From: Bryobacteraceae bacterium
Lineage (GTDB): Bacteria; Acidobacteriota; Terriglobia; Bryobacterales; Bryobacteraceae
Assembly (NCBI GenBank): GCA_025056455.1
Contig: JANWVY010000005.1
Span: forward strand, 62,001 to 126,000
Length of the DNA stretch: 64,000 nt
Direction: 5' to 3'
This document shows positions 26,693 to 36,977 of this stretch, one piece after another; position 1 is the stretch's first letter, and every line of letters begins with the position of its first letter. The notes below the pieces were generated by a model. The model was not told the DNA's origin and did not search any database. It saw only the letters and a program-made list of their open reading frames with translations. The translations under genes were made by a program, and so were the position numbers.

Positions 26693-28726
26693 ATGAAAAC
26701 TGTTATGACTCAGGATTCGCTCAGCCAAATTCTGGATTCCGGGGACCCGACGCTGTTTGAAGTCAGCAGTTACGGCAAGCCGCCGCAAGGCCGGTTGCCC
26801 TTCACCGCGGAGATGCTGCTCACCAAACCCTCGGGCGATCTGTTTGGCTGGACGCAAAACGTGGCCATGGGGTGGGAGCCGGCTCAGTTAGGTGGGGCGG
26901 AAATTCTCATTCTCAGCACGCACGGAGGACTCCGCCAACCAGATGGCCGCCCGCTTGCACTCGGCTACCACACGGGGCACTGGGAAGTGAACTTGCTAGT
27001 AGAGGCGGCAGCCCAAGAGTTGCGCCGCGCAGGGGCGATCCCTTTTGCAGGCTACTGCACAGACCCTTGTGACGGGAGAACGCAAGGCACGCCTGGTATG
27101 TTTGACAGCTTGCCCTACCGCAATGATGCGTCCATGGTGTTGAGGCGGCTGATTCGCTCCCTACCTACGCGGCGCGGGGTGATTGGAGTAGCGACGTGCG
27201 ATAAAGGTCTGCCCGCCATGATGATGGCGCTCGCCGGTTCGCGTGATCTGCCCTGCGTCCTCATTCCAGGCGGGGTAATGTTGCTTTCCGAAGGGGCAGA
27301 AGACACAGCCAAAGTGCAGAGCCTTGGCGCGCGTTTTGCGCATGGCGTCATCACCCTCGAACACGCCCAGGAGATGGGATGCCGCGCCTGCGGCTCAGCC
27401 GGAGGCGGGTGTCAGTTTCTGGGCACGGCGGCCAGTTCCCAGGTCGTTGGCGAGGCTTTGGGGATGTCACTCCCGCATTCGGCTTTGGCGCCCAGTGGCC
27501 ATCCGATTTGGCGAGATATGGCGACGCGTTCCGCTCGCGCCGTGTTAGCGCTCCAAGCGAAGGGTCTCACCATGCGCGACATCCTGACCGAAGACGCTTT
27601 GCACAACGCCATGGTCGTGCACGCGGCTTTTGGTGGTTCCACCAACTTGATTTTACATTTACCGGCCATTGCCCACCAGGCCGGCCTGCGGCGTCCAACT
27701 GTTGAAGATTGGACAGCGGTAAACAAGCGGGTTCCCCGCATCGTTGACGCTTTGCCGAACGGTCCACGTTCATTCCCGACGATCCAGGTATTCCTCGCTG
27801 GAGGCGTGCCCGAAGTGATGCTTCACCTCCGTGAGGCTGGTCTGCTGCGATTGAATGCCCTGACCGTAACCGGTCAGACCCTAGAAAAAAACCTGGAGTG
27901 GTGGGAGAAGTCCGAGCGCAGGCAAGCTCTACGCCGGATGCTGGCCGAAGGAGATCGTGTGGATCCACAAGAGGTGATTCACTCCTTGGAAAGCGCCAAG
28001 CGGGCTGGATTGACCTCAACCGTCTGTTTTCCCAAGGGCAATCTGGCCCCAGAAGGCTCGGTAATCAAGAGCACAGCGATTGACCCGAGTGTGGTGGGAG
28101 CGGATGGAGTGTATCGCATGCGGGGTCCAGCTCGAGTCTTCCGGAGCGAGCCGGATGCCATTGGCGCGATCAAACGCGGCGAGGTCCAACCGGGCGATGT
28201 CCTGGTGCTGATTTGCAGGGGCCCCATGGGAGCTGGAATGGAGGAAACTTACCAGCTCACTTCCGCCTTAAAACACTTAGAGTTTGGCAAACATGTAGCC
28301 TTGGTCACCGATGCGCGGTTTAGCGGCGTATCAACGGGCGCCTGCATTGGCCATGTTTCTCCTGAAGCTCTGGCAGGTGGTCCTTTGGGCAAGCTGCGAG
28401 ACGGTGATCTGGTGGAGATTGTCATCGACCGAAACAACTTGGAAGGAAGTGTAAATTTGATTGTCGACGGGAGTGTGGAACGGGGCAGCCAGGAATTAGA
28501 GAAACGGAGCATGCGAGCCGATCTTGCCCCTGATCCGCAACTTCCACTCGACACCCGCATCTGGGCGGCGCTGCAAGAGATCAGTGGAGGTACGTGGGGA
28601 GGAAGCGTTTATGACGCCGACTCCATCCTTCGCGTGATTGAAGCGGGCAAACGCGCCCTGCGCGAAGAGAACCATCAGCCAGTAGCTTCCTCGTGTTTGG
28701 CAGCCGTGGAGAAGCGGCTCGTTTGA
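26693..28726 (+). CDS. YjhG/YagF-type IlvD/Edd-family dehydratase (probable sugar-acid dehydratase)
   Basis: The start at ATG 26693 gives 677 residues, close to E. coli YjhG (655). An earlier frame start at 26369 would overlap the MocA gene by 300 bp. The alignment to YjhG is strong from [18 protein letters not shown] onward. It includes the three cysteine sites [34 protein letters not shown] and [14 protein letters not shown], expected to hold an iron-sulfur cluster, and [17 protein letters not shown] near the C-terminus. YjhG and YagF dehydrate D-xylonate. Next to a Gfo/Idh/MocA oxidoreductase, a role in sugar-acid catabolism is likely, but the exact substrate is inferred. Confidence 0.9.
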   Translation: MKTVMTQDSLSQILDSGDPTLFEVSSYGKPPQGRLPFTAEMLLTKPSGDLFGWTQNVAMGWEPAQLGGAEILILSTHGGLRQPDGRPLALGYHTGHWEVNLLVEAAAQELRRAGAIPFAGYCTDPCDGRTQGTPGMFDSLPYRNDASMVLRRLIRSLPTRRGVIGVATCDKGLPAMMMALAGSRDLPCVLIPGGVMLLSEGAEDTAKVQSLGARFAHGVITLEHAQEMGCRACGSAGGGCQFLGTAASSQVVGEALGMSLPHSALAPSGHPIWRDMATRSARAVLALQAKGLTMRDILTEDALHNAMVVHAAFGGSTNLILHLPAIAHQAGLRRPTVEDWTAVNKRVPRIVDALPNGPRSFPTIQVFLAGGVPEVMLHLREAGLLRLNALTVTGQTLEKNLEWWEKSERRQALRRMLAEGDRVDPQEVIHSLESAKRAGLTSTVCFPKGNLAPEGSVIKSTAIDPSVVGADGVYRMRGPARVFRSEPDAIGAIKRGEVQPGDVLVLICRGPMGAGMEETYQLTSALKHLEFGKHVALVTDARFSGVSTGACIGHVSPEALAGGPLGKLRDGDLVEIVIDRNNLEGSVNLIVDGSVERGSQELEKRSMRADLAPDPQLPLDTRIWAALQEISGGTWGGSVYDADSILRVIEAGKRALREENHQPVASSCLAAVEKRLV

Positions 28727-28808
28727 GGAGCACTGGGCCTCGAACGCCCCCGAGCAACTCCCGGCTTGGCCCGAAGTTCTGGAGGGACGGGCCGCCGGGG
28801 TGGTTTGC

Positions 28809-29858
28809 CTATGCGGCGAGAGCCTCCTCTCCGGACTGAACCATAAAGCTCAACTGATCATCGCCCGGTTTATGGTCGATGAGGATGCTTGCGCCGGCAT
28901 CAACTCGCCCGCGGGCCACCAAGGACGCCAAGGGTTGAGTCAGTTGACGCAGAACGACGCGCTTCATTTCACGCGCGCCATATTCGGCGCTAGCGCCTTG
29001 TTCGAGAAGGAAGAGCCTCGCGCTTTCGGTAACCTCGAAGCTAAAAGCGCGCGCCCCGAGGCGGTTGCTAATGTGGCGGCGCAGTCCCTCAATCTGGTGA
29101 TCGAGGATCTGAAAAAGTGCCTCTTGGGAAAGGGGATAATAGGTGCTGATGACATCAATCCGGTTGACGAACTCCGGCGAGAACCGCTTGCGTACGGCCG
29201 TTAACGCGATACTTTCTAGTTTCCGGCGTACAGTTTGGCGGGGCATGCCGGCTAGGGCCTGAAAGCCAAAGTTGGGGCGCATTTCACGGCTCATTCCCCG
29301 GGCACCGAGATTGCTTGTCATAAAGATCAGGGACCGCTCAAAGTTAACCGTGGTATTGTCCCCGAGACGGAGAACCGCTTTGTCGAGCACGCCGAGCAAC
29401 AACCGCTGTAGCGAAGCAGCCGCCTTTTCAATTTCGTCGAAGAGCACGATGGAAAGGTTGGAGCGTTCGCTGGTGACCGCGTTTAACTTTTGCTGGTTGA
29501 GCATCGGTACGGTCTCGCGATGGCCCAGGTAGCCGGGCGGGGCGCCAATGAGTTTTGCCACTTCATGCTCCATTTGAAATTCCCCGCAATCAATCCGGAG
29601 GACATGCTTTTCGGAGCCGTGGAGAGCCTCAGCCAGCGCCTCCACGGTCCGAGTCTTGCCAGTCCCGGTAGGCCCCAGCAATAGAAAGACGCCCACAGGA
29701 CGGCCCTCCGGTGAGAGCCCAGCTTGGTGCATGAGGATGTAGGGCACAATCGCCTCCAGCGCCGCAGGCTGGCCCACAATTCTTTCGCTCAGCTGACTAA
29801 GCAGATCCGGCGTTACTTCTGTCCCGGACCGCCGGGAGCGTGTCGTTGCGCTGCGCAT
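28809..29858 (-). CDS. Solo Clp-type AAA+ ATPase (ClpA/ClpB D2-like module)
   Basis: With ATG 29858 (AAAGG 7 nt upstream) the protein has 349 residues; a GTG at 29888 would add ten. It is a single AAA+ module of the ClpA/ClpB second-ring type. Walker A is GPTGTGKT (62-69), pore loop GYLGH (109-113), Walker B VLFDEIEK (D141, E142). MTSNLG is sensor 1, the arginine finger is in SPEFVNRID and YGAREMKR is sensor 2, followed by the small D2 domain. The N-domain and first ring of ClpA/B/C are missing, as are a ClpX zinc domain and an IGF/IGL-type loop that I could identify. It is either a small unfoldase or a specialised remodeller. No protease gene is near. Confidence 0.85.
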   Translation of the reverse strand: MRSATTRSRRSGTEVTPDLLSQLSERIVGQPAALEAIVPYILMHQAGLSPEGRPVGVFLLLGPTGTGKTRTVEALAEALHGSEKHVLRIDCGEFQMEHEVAKLIGAPPGYLGHRETVPMLNQQKLNAVTSERSNLSIVLFDEIEKAAASLQRLLLGVLDKAVLRLGDNTTVNFERSLIFMTSNLGARGMSREMRPNFGFQALAGMPRQTVRRKLESIALTAVRKRFSPEFVNRIDVISTYYPLSQEALFQILDHQIEGLRRHISNRLGARAFSFEVTESARLFLLEQGASAEYGAREMKRVVLRQLTQPLASLVARGRVDAGASILIDHKPGDDQLSFMVQSGEEALAA

Positions 29859-30289
29859 TGGTTCGCCTTTCACTTCGTGTCTTAGCACTGGCGCCTAGGA
29901 AGAAGAGGGGTTTCGCCAGCCAGAAGAAGTCCGCAAGCCATAGATAATACGGAGCGAAACGGTTCGTATAAAAGTCCAGCCGGAAGGTGACCGTTTGAGT
30001 CTGAACAGCGGATCCTCGGTGGCGGATGACGGAGGTCGTGGAAGCGGCCCGGGTGGTTCGGGCCAAGTTGGGCGGGATCGCGGAGGGGTTGTTGTGATCG
30101 GAGAGGATTCCGGGAATCGCTAGGTTTCTCGGAATGAAGCGGCGAAACGCCCAATCCAGGGTGTGGGATCGGTCCTTGGGGGTCTGCTAGAATGGTGGAT
30201 TCGCAAGGTTTCGTCTTTACCAGTATGAAACCCTAAGTATCCATGGGACGTCTTCAAGAAGGCGCAGAGAGGAAAGGATCGTTGTATCG
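29859..30289. other. Divergent intergenic region upstream of bamA, 431 bp
   Basis: The stretch separates the solo AAA gene (minus) and bamA (plus). One minus-strand frame without a usable start codon contains a hydrophobic segment but has no recognisable family. Near bamA an inverted repeat GGTTTC (30207-30212) / GAAACC (30227-30232) and a ribosome-binding site AAAGGA about 11 nt before the ATG are visible. No consensus -35/-10 pair is clear. Confidence 0.5.
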
Positions 30290-33253
30290 ATGACGTTTCT
30301 CAGGCTTGGGGGCCTGTCTCTCCTCTTCGTCTCGCATTTGTTGTTCGTTCTTGGATGGAGTAACGCGCTGGGGACTTTGTGGGCGCAGCAACAGCCGCCT
30401 GCTGAGCCCCCGAAACCGGCCCAATCGCCCCCTCAGCAGAAAAAGGCGAATCCTTTCGAGGCAGTCCCGCTGAGTACGGAGCCGGCGCAACCGGCCAAGC
30501 CAAAGATCGAGCTCGAGACGCCAAAGCCCGCCGAACCGGCCAAACCAGCCCAAACCCAAATTGAAGATGTGATCGAGGCCATTGAGTTCCGCGGCTCACG
30601 CCGGGTGCCCCAGGACACGCTGCGGGCGCTCATCTTTAGCCGCAAGGGCGACAAGTTGGATGTGGACGCCTTACACCGGGATTTCATGGCCCTCTGGAAC
30701 TCTGGCCGCTTCGATGACATCACGCTTCAGAAGGAGCCGGGCGTGAGCGGTTGGATTATCCGTTTCAACCTCGTCGAACGTAGAATCGTGCGGTCCATCA
30801 AATATGAGGGAAACAAATCCATCACCATCTCCGAAATCCTAGACCGATTTAAGGACCGCCGTGTCGGACTCTCGGTAGAAACACAGTACGACCCCAACAA
30901 GGTCCAGCGCGCCACCAACGTGTTGAAAGAATTTCTCGCCGAGCGCGGGCGGCAGTTTGCAAAGGTGGAACCGGAGATCCGGCAAATCCCTCCCTCATCG
31001 CTTGAGGTGCTGTTTAAGATTGTCGAAGGTCCGAAGGTCAAGGTGGGAAAGATTGACATCCAGGGCAACAAGGTTTTCAGTGACCGGGTAGTCATCCGCG
31101 CCATGAAAAACCTCAAGCCGATTGGCATCCCGCGGTCCATCTTGTTTGAGAATATTTTCGCCAAATCGTTCGATTCCACTAAGTTAGAAGAAGATAAGGA
31201 CCGTACTCGAGTTTTTTACCAAGAGAAAGGCTACTTCACGGCACGCGTGCTCGAGCACGAGACCTCGATCCGAGATGTGGGAGGGGGGAAATTTCGTGTG
31301 CCCTTGTTCTACATGAACCGGCCTGGGAAGCGTGCCGACTTGAAGCTTTTCGTCGAAGAAGGGCGTCAGTACCGCTTGAACAAAATCAACTTCGTGGGCA
31401 TGAAGCTATTCCGGACCCCAGAGTCGCTGACCCGCCCGCTCTTTCAAATGGCCGAGGGAGACGTATTTTCGACGGCAAAGTTGCGCAAAGGCCTAGAGCA
31501 GATGCGTAAACTTTACGGGCAATTCGGCTACATCGATTTTGTTCCGGAGCCAAGCTTTGACGTGATCCCAAACAGCGACAAGCTTGACTTGACGCTGACC
31601 GTGGATGAAGGCAAGCAGTTCTTCGTCCGGCGCATCGATTTCTCCGGCAATACCACCACCCGGGATAAAGTGATTCGCCGCGAGCTCCTCATCGATGAAG
31701 GCGATATCTACAACACCCAGCTGTGGGAAGTTTCGATCCTCCGCCTCAACCAGTTGGGCTACTTCGAAGTACTAAAAGAAAACGAAGCTGCGACCATCAC
31801 CCGCGACACGAAAAACAACACTGTGGACATCACGCTGAAGGTCAAGGAGCGGGGGCGGAACTCGGTGCAGCTCAATGGTGGCGTTTCGGGTATTGCCGGT
31901 AGTTTTGTCGGCTTCGGCTATTCGACCAACAATTTTCTGGGCCTCGGCGAGACCTTATCCATCAACTCCCAGCTTGGCGACCGGGTGCGTGACGTGACCT
32001 TTGGATTTACAGAGCCCTATCTCTTCGACCGGCCGATTCAAGCCGGGTTCACGGTTTTCCTCCAGCGCTTCAACTACGATCAGGCGCGGGAAGTATCCCT
32101 GCTTTCGGGAAGGAACTTTATCCCGCTGTTTGAGTCCTTGGGCCGCGATAACTTGTTGAACTATGTTTCCAACGGGGCTGGTTTTAATGTGTTCGCCAGC
32201 TATCAGTTGCGCCGTAGTTTCTGGCGGACGGGCTTGAGCTTCGGCTACAACCGGTCCAATATCCGCACTCTGAGCACGGCGTCGCAGAATTATTTTGAGT
32301 TCATCAACTTTCAAGGTTTGAGTGGTCCCAACACGCTGAGTGGCATCCGGACGGTGCAGGTGGTGCCTTCGCTTTCCTACAACACCGTCGATCACCCCAT
32401 CACGCCCAGCCGGGGCCGGAGCATTTATTTGACGACCAATCTGGCCTTCAGCGCTTTTGGCGGCAACGTCAACATGGTGGAGCCGACCTTTGACTTCAAG
32501 TACTTCCGCAGCGGGTTTAAGAAGGGGCACGTCATCGGAATGCATTTCCTGGGTCGGTTCGTTTCCGGCTATGGCGGACGCGTAGCTCCTCCCTTTAACC
32601 GGTTTTATATGGGAGGAGAGAACGACATTCGCGGCTTCGACATCTGGGGCATTAGCCCGATCGCCTACATTCCAAGCCGGGCTTCCGTTCCGCTGCTCAA
32701 TGCCGATGGCTCCGCGCGACAGCAAAAGGTAATCGTGAATGGTGTGGAATCCTTTGTCACGGTGACCAAGGACATTCCCATCTACCAGCTCATTTTTCCG
32801 GGAGGCGACACCCAAGGGGTGGGCAACTTCGAGTACCGCATTCCGATCGTGGGGCCAGTGGTGCTTGCAGCGTTTTTTGATGCGGGCTTGAACAAGATCA
32901 GCCGTCCAGGGCAGCTGGCTTTGAATCCGGGACGCCTGGCCGAGTTAAACAGCGCGTTTCCTCAGGCGAACTTCGACGCCAACGCCGTGATCAATCGCGC
33001 GACGACGAAGATGCGTACTTCGACGGGTCTGGAGCTGCAGATCATGATGCCGGTCGTGAATGCCCCGTTCCGTTTGTACTGGGCGTATAACCCGACCCTA
33101 TTCCAAGATTTTCTTGTGCCGCCGGTGGTGGTGGACCGGTCCTATTTTCCAAACAATGCGTCGTTTGTGAATTCCGTGTCTATCATCGGCCAGCCCTCGC
33201 CGTTCTTTGAGCGGCGGAGGACGTTCCGCTTCACCATCAGCCGTACATTTTGA
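30290..33253 (+). CDS. bamA: Outer membrane protein assembly factor BamA
   Basis: This 987-residue protein has a signal peptide (about 1-32) and then a Pro/Ala-rich linker (about 35-95), which is unusual for BamA. Five POTRA domains follow to about 515, seen from repeats such as YEGNKSITISEILDRF, IQGNKVFSDRVVIRAM and FSGNTTTRDKVIRREL. The C-terminal barrel contains GGENDIRGFDIWGISP, with the RGF motif essential in Omp85 proteins, and ends in a terminal Phe (FTISRTF), as outer-membrane barrels do. It is the core of the BAM complex. The skp gene follows after 75 bp, a classical order (bamA-skp). It is a second Omp85 protein besides the TamA-like one at 3968-6889. Confidence 0.95.
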   Translation: MTFLRLGGLSLLFVSHLLFVLGWSNALGTLWAQQQPPAEPPKPAQSPPQQKKANPFEAVPLSTEPAQPAKPKIELETPKPAEPAKPAQTQIEDVIEAIEFRGSRRVPQDTLRALIFSRKGDKLDVDALHRDFMALWNSGRFDDITLQKEPGVSGWIIRFNLVERRIVRSIKYEGNKSITISEILDRFKDRRVGLSVETQYDPNKVQRATNVLKEFLAERGRQFAKVEPEIRQIPPSSLEVLFKIVEGPKVKVGKIDIQGNKVFSDRVVIRAMKNLKPIGIPRSILFENIFAKSFDSTKLEEDKDRTRVFYQEKGYFTARVLEHETSIRDVGGGKFRVPLFYMNRPGKRADLKLFVEEGRQYRLNKINFVGMKLFRTPESLTRPLFQMAEGDVFSTAKLRKGLEQMRKLYGQFGYIDFVPEPSFDVIPNSDKLDLTLTVDEGKQFFVRRIDFSGNTTTRDKVIRRELLIDEGDIYNTQLWEVSILRLNQLGYFEVLKENEAATITRDTKNNTVDITLKVKERGRNSVQLNGGVSGIAGSFVGFGYSTNNFLGLGETLSINSQLGDRVRDVTFGFTEPYLFDRPIQAGFTVFLQRFNYDQAREVSLLSGRNFIPLFESLGRDNLLNYVSNGAGFNVFASYQLRRSFWRTGLSFGYNRSNIRTLSTASQNYFEFINFQGLSGPNTLSGIRTVQVVPSLSYNTVDHPITPSRGRSIYLTTNLAFSAFGGNVNMVEPTFDFKYFRSGFKKGHVIGMHFLGRFVSGYGGRVAPPFNRFYMGGENDIRGFDIWGISPIAYIPSRASVPLLNADGSARQQKVIVNGVESFVTVTKDIPIYQLIFPGGDTQGVGNFEYRIPIVGPVVLAAFFDAGLNKISRPGQLALNPGRLAELNSAFPQANFDANAVINRATTKMRTSTGLELQIMMPVVNAPFRLYWAYNPTLFQDFLVPPVVVDRSYFPNNASFVNSVSIIGQPSPFFERRRTFRFTISRTF

Positions 33254-33328
33254 GAGGTTCACGGGGAAGGCGATCCCGCCATGGAGTTCGGGGAACCTGC
33301 TACATTGAATAAATTGAGGAGTTTCGCA

Positions 33329-33982
33329 ATGGAAAAAAAGGTGCAATGGCTGCTCGTGCCTCTGCTGGCAACACAACTTGCTGGGATTGCAGCCGGTCAA
33401 GCTCCACCGCCAACAAAAGTTGGGATCATCAGTGTGCAACAAGCTCTCGTAGCGACGAAGGACGGACAGAAGGCCGTTCAAGAGCTCGAGCAACAGTTTG
33501 CGCCCAAGCGAAAGGAGCTCGAAAAGAGACAACAGGCCGTTCAGCAAATGCAGGCGCAACTCCAGAAGGGAAGCGCCGTTCTGAGCGAAGAACAGCGCCG
33601 CAAGCTCATGGCCGATATTGACCAGCAGACGAAAGCGTTCAATCGCGACCAGGAAGACTATAGCGCCGAATTGGAACAAGCTCAGGGAAAGATTCTCCAG
33701 GAACTGGGCCAAAAAATGATGGCTGTGCTCGACAAATACGCCAAGGAGAAGGGCTTTGCGATCATCTTGGATGTGAGCAACCAGCAAACGCCAGTCCTTT
33801 ATGCGGCCAACGAAGTGGATGTGACCAAGGACATTATCGAGTTGTACGATAAAACGATCAGCTCCTCATCCACGAGTTCGGCTGCGCCTGCTTCCAGTCC
33901 AGCTCCGGCGGCGTCAGCCCCGAAGCCAGCTGCCGCAGCGCCCGCGCCAGCGCCTGCTTCCCCGGCGGCCAAGAAAAAATAG
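33329..33982 (+). CDS. skp: Skp/OmpH-family periplasmic chaperone
   Basis: I use ATG 33329 with GAGGAG 7 nt upstream; an in-frame start at 33281 has no such site and would place 16 polar residues before the signal peptide. The 217-residue product has a signal peptide (about 1-22), the short beta core VGIISVQQAL, long coiled-coil arms (about 55-130) rich in Gln, Lys and Glu, and AIILDVSNQQ closing the core. This is the jellyfish-like Skp fold that holds unfolded outer-membrane proteins. The last 45 residues are a Ser/Ala/Pro-rich tail not found in E. coli Skp. Its place after bamA supports the role. Confidence 0.9.
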   Translation: MEKKVQWLLVPLLATQLAGIAAGQAPPPTKVGIISVQQALVATKDGQKAVQELEQQFAPKRKELEKRQQAVQQMQAQLQKGSAVLSEEQRRKLMADIDQQTKAFNRDQEDYSAELEQAQGKILQELGQKMMAVLDKYAKEKGFAIILDVSNQQTPVLYAANEVDVTKDIIELYDKTISSSSTSSAAPASSPAPAASAPKPAAAAPAPAPASPAAKKK

Positions 33983-34029
33983 CGAACGACAGCCTCCGAA
34001 GAAGGACTTTTCAAATTTTGATCTCACGA

Positions 34030-34064
34030 ACTTGGGCGCCGGTTTCAAACACTGGCGCCCAAGT
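34030..34064 (+). terminator. Perfect 11-bp stem hairpin between skp and proS
   Basis: ACTTGGGCGCC (34030-34040) pairs fully with GGCGCCCAAGT (34054-34064) around a 13-nt loop. No T-run follows, so it is not a clean intrinsic terminator. It may protect the skp mRNA 3' end or modulate proS, whose ATG lies 21 nt downstream. Confidence 0.45.
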
Positions 34065-34084
34065 CATATAGAAACGGTTTTTGC

Positions 34085-35788
34085 ATGCGTTGGAGCAAGC
34101 TTTTTATTCCCACATTACGGGAGAACCCGGCCGAGGCGGAAGTGGCCAGCCATCAGCTGCTGTTGCGTGCCGGCTACGTGCGACAGCTGGCAGCAGGCAT
34201 TTACAACTATCTGTTTCTCGCACAGCGCTCCTTACAGCGGATCATCCACATTGTCCGCGAGGAAATGGACGCCATTGGCGGCCAGGAGATGCTATTGCCT
34301 GGTCTAAATCCGGCGGAAGTTTGGCAGGAGTCCGGCCGGTGGACCGTCATGGGCGACAATATGTTTCGCTTGAAGGATCGCTGGGGCCGCGACCTGTGCC
34401 TCGGAATGACGCACGAAGAGGTCATGACGGTGATCGCCCGCGGCGAGCTGCGCAGCTACAAACAACTGCCGCAAATCTGGTATCAGATCCAAACCAAATT
34501 CCGCGACGAGCCCCGTCCAAAGTCGGGCCTACTGCGAGTGCGACAGTTCTTGATGAAAGACTCCTACAGTTTCGATCTCGATGCGACCGGACTCGACATC
34601 TCCTACCAGAAGCATTACGAGGCCTACTGTCGCATCTTTGATCGTTGCGGTCTGCGCTACACCGTGGTCGAGGCGCACTCCGGAGCGATGGGGGGCAGCC
34701 AGTCTCACGAATTTATGGTGGCCTCCGACGCTGGCGAAGATTTGATCGTCGTCTGTCCGAAGACCGGATACGCGGCGAACCTCGAGAAAGCTGTCTCGCG
34801 CCCCGTACCCCCCTTGATGGCCGATCCTGAGGGTGATCTGACGCCAGAGGAGTTCCACACGCCGGGGCGAAAGACAATCGCCGAGGTCGCCGAGTTCACT
34901 GGGTTACCGGAAACCTCACAAATGAAGAGCTTGGTGATGGTTGCTGACGGCCAGCCAGTGCTTGCCCTGTTGCGAGGAGATCATCAGTTAAGTGAAACCA
35001 AGCTGGCGACGGCCTTAGCCGCCACGGCCATCCGACCCGCCCATCCAGCCGAAATTCGCGAATGGTTCGGCGCCGATGCTGGCTCTCTTGGCCCGGTAGG
35101 CGTCAAAAACATGCGCATTCTGGCGGACCTCGCCTTACAGGGCCGCAAGAACATGATCGCTGGCGCCAACCGCGACGATTACCATCTGCGGCATGTTACG
35201 CCTGGCGAGGATTTTCAGGCCGAGTTCTTCGATCTACGTCAAGTCGCTCCAGGCGATACGGAAATTCACACTGGCGAGCCGCTTGAAATCTTTAAGGCCA
35301 TGGAAGTGGGCCATATTTTCAAGCTTGGCTACAAGTACTCCGAATCCATGGGTTTGCGCGTGCTTGACGAGAACGGAAAAGAAGTCACGCCCATTATGGG
35401 CTCCTATGGGATCGGCATCGAACGCATCCTCTGCGCCGCGATTGAGCTTTATCACGACGCGGATGGAATGGTGCTGCCCGCCTCCATTGCGCCTTTTCAT
35501 GTCGTCATTACACCCGTCAACTACAATGATTCGGCGCAGCGTGAGGGCGCGGAAAAACTCTATAGCGAGTGCAAAGACTTAGGCCTCGATGCCCTGCTCG
35601 ACGACCGGGATGAGCGGCCGGGCGTAAAATTCAAAGATGCTGACTTGATTGGCGTGCCTTTCCGGATCACCGTTGGCAAAAAGCTTTCTCAAGGCACGGT
35701 AGAACTTTTCGTGCGGCACGGCAAACAATCCACCGATGTGCCCGCGATTGAAGCGCCCCAGCGCGTGAAGCAGCTGATTGCCGGATGA
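34085..35788 (+). CDS. proS: Prolyl-tRNA synthetase
   Basis: The 567-residue length and the insertion between motifs 2 and 3 mark the bacterial-type ProRS. The start [19 protein letters not shown] is typical. Class II motif 2 appears in the [17 protein letters not shown] region and motif 3 in [14 protein letters not shown]. Residues of about 240-390 form the editing (INS) domain that clears mis-acylated Ala-tRNA. The C-terminal anticodon-binding domain follows. It charges tRNA-Pro in the cytoplasm. The stop overlaps the aminotransferase start by 4 nt. Confidence 0.97.
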   Translation: MRWSKLFIPTLRENPAEAEVASHQLLLRAGYVRQLAAGIYNYLFLAQRSLQRIIHIVREEMDAIGGQEMLLPGLNPAEVWQESGRWTVMGDNMFRLKDRWGRDLCLGMTHEEVMTVIARGELRSYKQLPQIWYQIQTKFRDEPRPKSGLLRVRQFLMKDSYSFDLDATGLDISYQKHYEAYCRIFDRCGLRYTVVEAHSGAMGGSQSHEFMVASDAGEDLIVVCPKTGYAANLEKAVSRPVPPLMADPEGDLTPEEFHTPGRKTIAEVAEFTGLPETSQMKSLVMVADGQPVLALLRGDHQLSETKLATALAATAIRPAHPAEIREWFGADAGSLGPVGVKNMRILADLALQGRKNMIAGANRDDYHLRHVTPGEDFQAEFFDLRQVAPGDTEIHTGEPLEIFKAMEVGHIFKLGYKYSESMGLRVLDENGKEVTPIMGSYGIGIERILCAAIELYHDADGMVLPASIAPFHVVITPVNYNDSAQREGAEKLYSECKDLGLDALLDDRDERPGVKFKDADLIGVPFRITVGKKLSQGTVELFVRHGKQSTDVPAIEAPQRVKQLIAG

Positions 35789-36882
35789 TCAACTGGGCGG
35801 CTATTCGTGAGGAATTTCCCGCCCTACGTCGCTGGACGTATCTAAACACGGCCACCTACGGCCAGCTGCCCAGGCGCGCTCAAGATGCGGTGGCGCGCCA
35901 TTTCGCACGCCGGGAGGAATACGCTTGCAGCGATTTTCTGGAATGGTTTGACGAAGCAGATCGAGTGCGCGCTCTCGCGGCGCGATTAGTCAACTGCCAG
36001 CCAGAAGACATTGCTTTCTTCCCCAACGCCTGCTCCGCGCTCGCTCAAGTCACCTCGGGCATCGACTGGCGTCCTGGAGACCGCGCGCTGACCCTCGACT
36101 ACGAATTTCCCAATCTGCTCTACGCCGGCGCGATGCTCTCCGAGCGGGGCGTGGTCTTCGATCAAGCCTCCTGGGACGATTTCGAGAAATGTCTCACCCC
36201 GCGCACCCGGTTGGTGATGGCTTCCACGGTCAACTACATTACGGGGTTCCGCTTGCCCGTGGAACGCCTAGTGAAGTTAAGCCGGCAAGCGGGCGCTTTT
36301 GTCTACGTGGATGGGACGCAAAGCGTTGGTGCGTTATGTTTCGACTGTGAAGCAATACAACCCGATATGCTTTCCGTCGATGGCTACAAGTGGCTACTCT
36401 GTCCCAATGGCGCAGGCTTTGCCTATATCCGCCCGGAAGTACGCCGCTGGTTGCCGCCTTTGACCATTGGCTGGCGTAGTGACCGGCGGTGGCGCGAGGT
36501 CAATTCTCTCCACCATGGCAAGCCAGAATTCACGGACGCTGCGGAACGTTACGAAGGCGGAATGTTGCCCTTTCCCGCAATCCTGGCCATGGGTGAATCG
36601 ATCCAGCTGATGCTCGAAATCGGCCCAGAAGTGATTGAGCGCCGGGTGTTAGATCTCGCCGCCTACGTAGCACAGCGGCTAGCAGGGGTTGGGGGCAAAA
36701 TCCTGTATTCGGAGACTCCGATTGTTGCCGTTCACTTGGAAGCTGTAGATGTAGAGAACCTGGTGGCCCAGTTGCGCACGCGCCGAATTTTGGTTTCCGC
36801 GCGCCATGGCCGGTTGCGAGTCTCCCCACACTTCTACAATACTCTGGCTGACATCGACCAGCTCGTTGACAATCTGTCTTGA
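35785..36882 (+). CDS. Class V aminotransferase / cysteine desulfurase-like PLP enzyme
   Basis: A fold-type I PLP enzyme of 365 residues. [17 protein letters not shown] near the start, D176 in VYVDGTQS (contacts the PLP ring nitrogen) and K202 in SVDGYKWLL (Schiff-base lysine) are the key positions. The active-site loop cysteine typical of SufS/NifS is not evident, so a desulfurase role is not supported; isopenicillin-epimerase-like or other class V functions fit better. It is translationally coupled to proS by ATGA, but no link to proline is known. The substrate cannot be read from sequence. Confidence 0.85.
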   Translation: MINWAAIREEFPALRRWTYLNTATYGQLPRRAQDAVARHFARREEYACSDFLEWFDEADRVRALAARLVNCQPEDIAFFPNACSALAQVTSGIDWRPGDRALTLDYEFPNLLYAGAMLSERGVVFDQASWDDFEKCLTPRTRLVMASTVNYITGFRLPVERLVKLSRQAGAFVYVDGTQSVGALCFDCEAIQPDMLSVDGYKWLLCPNGAGFAYIRPEVRRWLPPLTIGWRSDRRWREVNSLHHGKPEFTDAAERYEGGMLPFPAILAMGESIQLMLEIGPEVIERRVLDLAAYVAQRLAGVGGKILYSETPIVAVHLEAVDVENLVAQLRTRRILVSARHGRLRVSPHFYNTLADIDQLVDNLS

Positions 36883-36977
36883 GGCTGGCATTCCGGGAAG
36901 TCGCGGCCTCAAAAAGCCGCGCAGCCAACACATCGCTGGCCGAGAGGTCCAACAGGCCCTGGTGTGATCCCATTCAG

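Noticed and set aside
29797-30066. Minus-strand frame with a hydrophobic stretch upstream of the solo AAA gene
   Set aside because: It overlaps the start of the AAA gene, begins only at TTG without a ribosome-binding site and resembles no family.
31955-32815. A 286-codon minus-strand frame inside bamA
   Set aside because: It is fully antisense to the conserved BamA barrel and has no family features.
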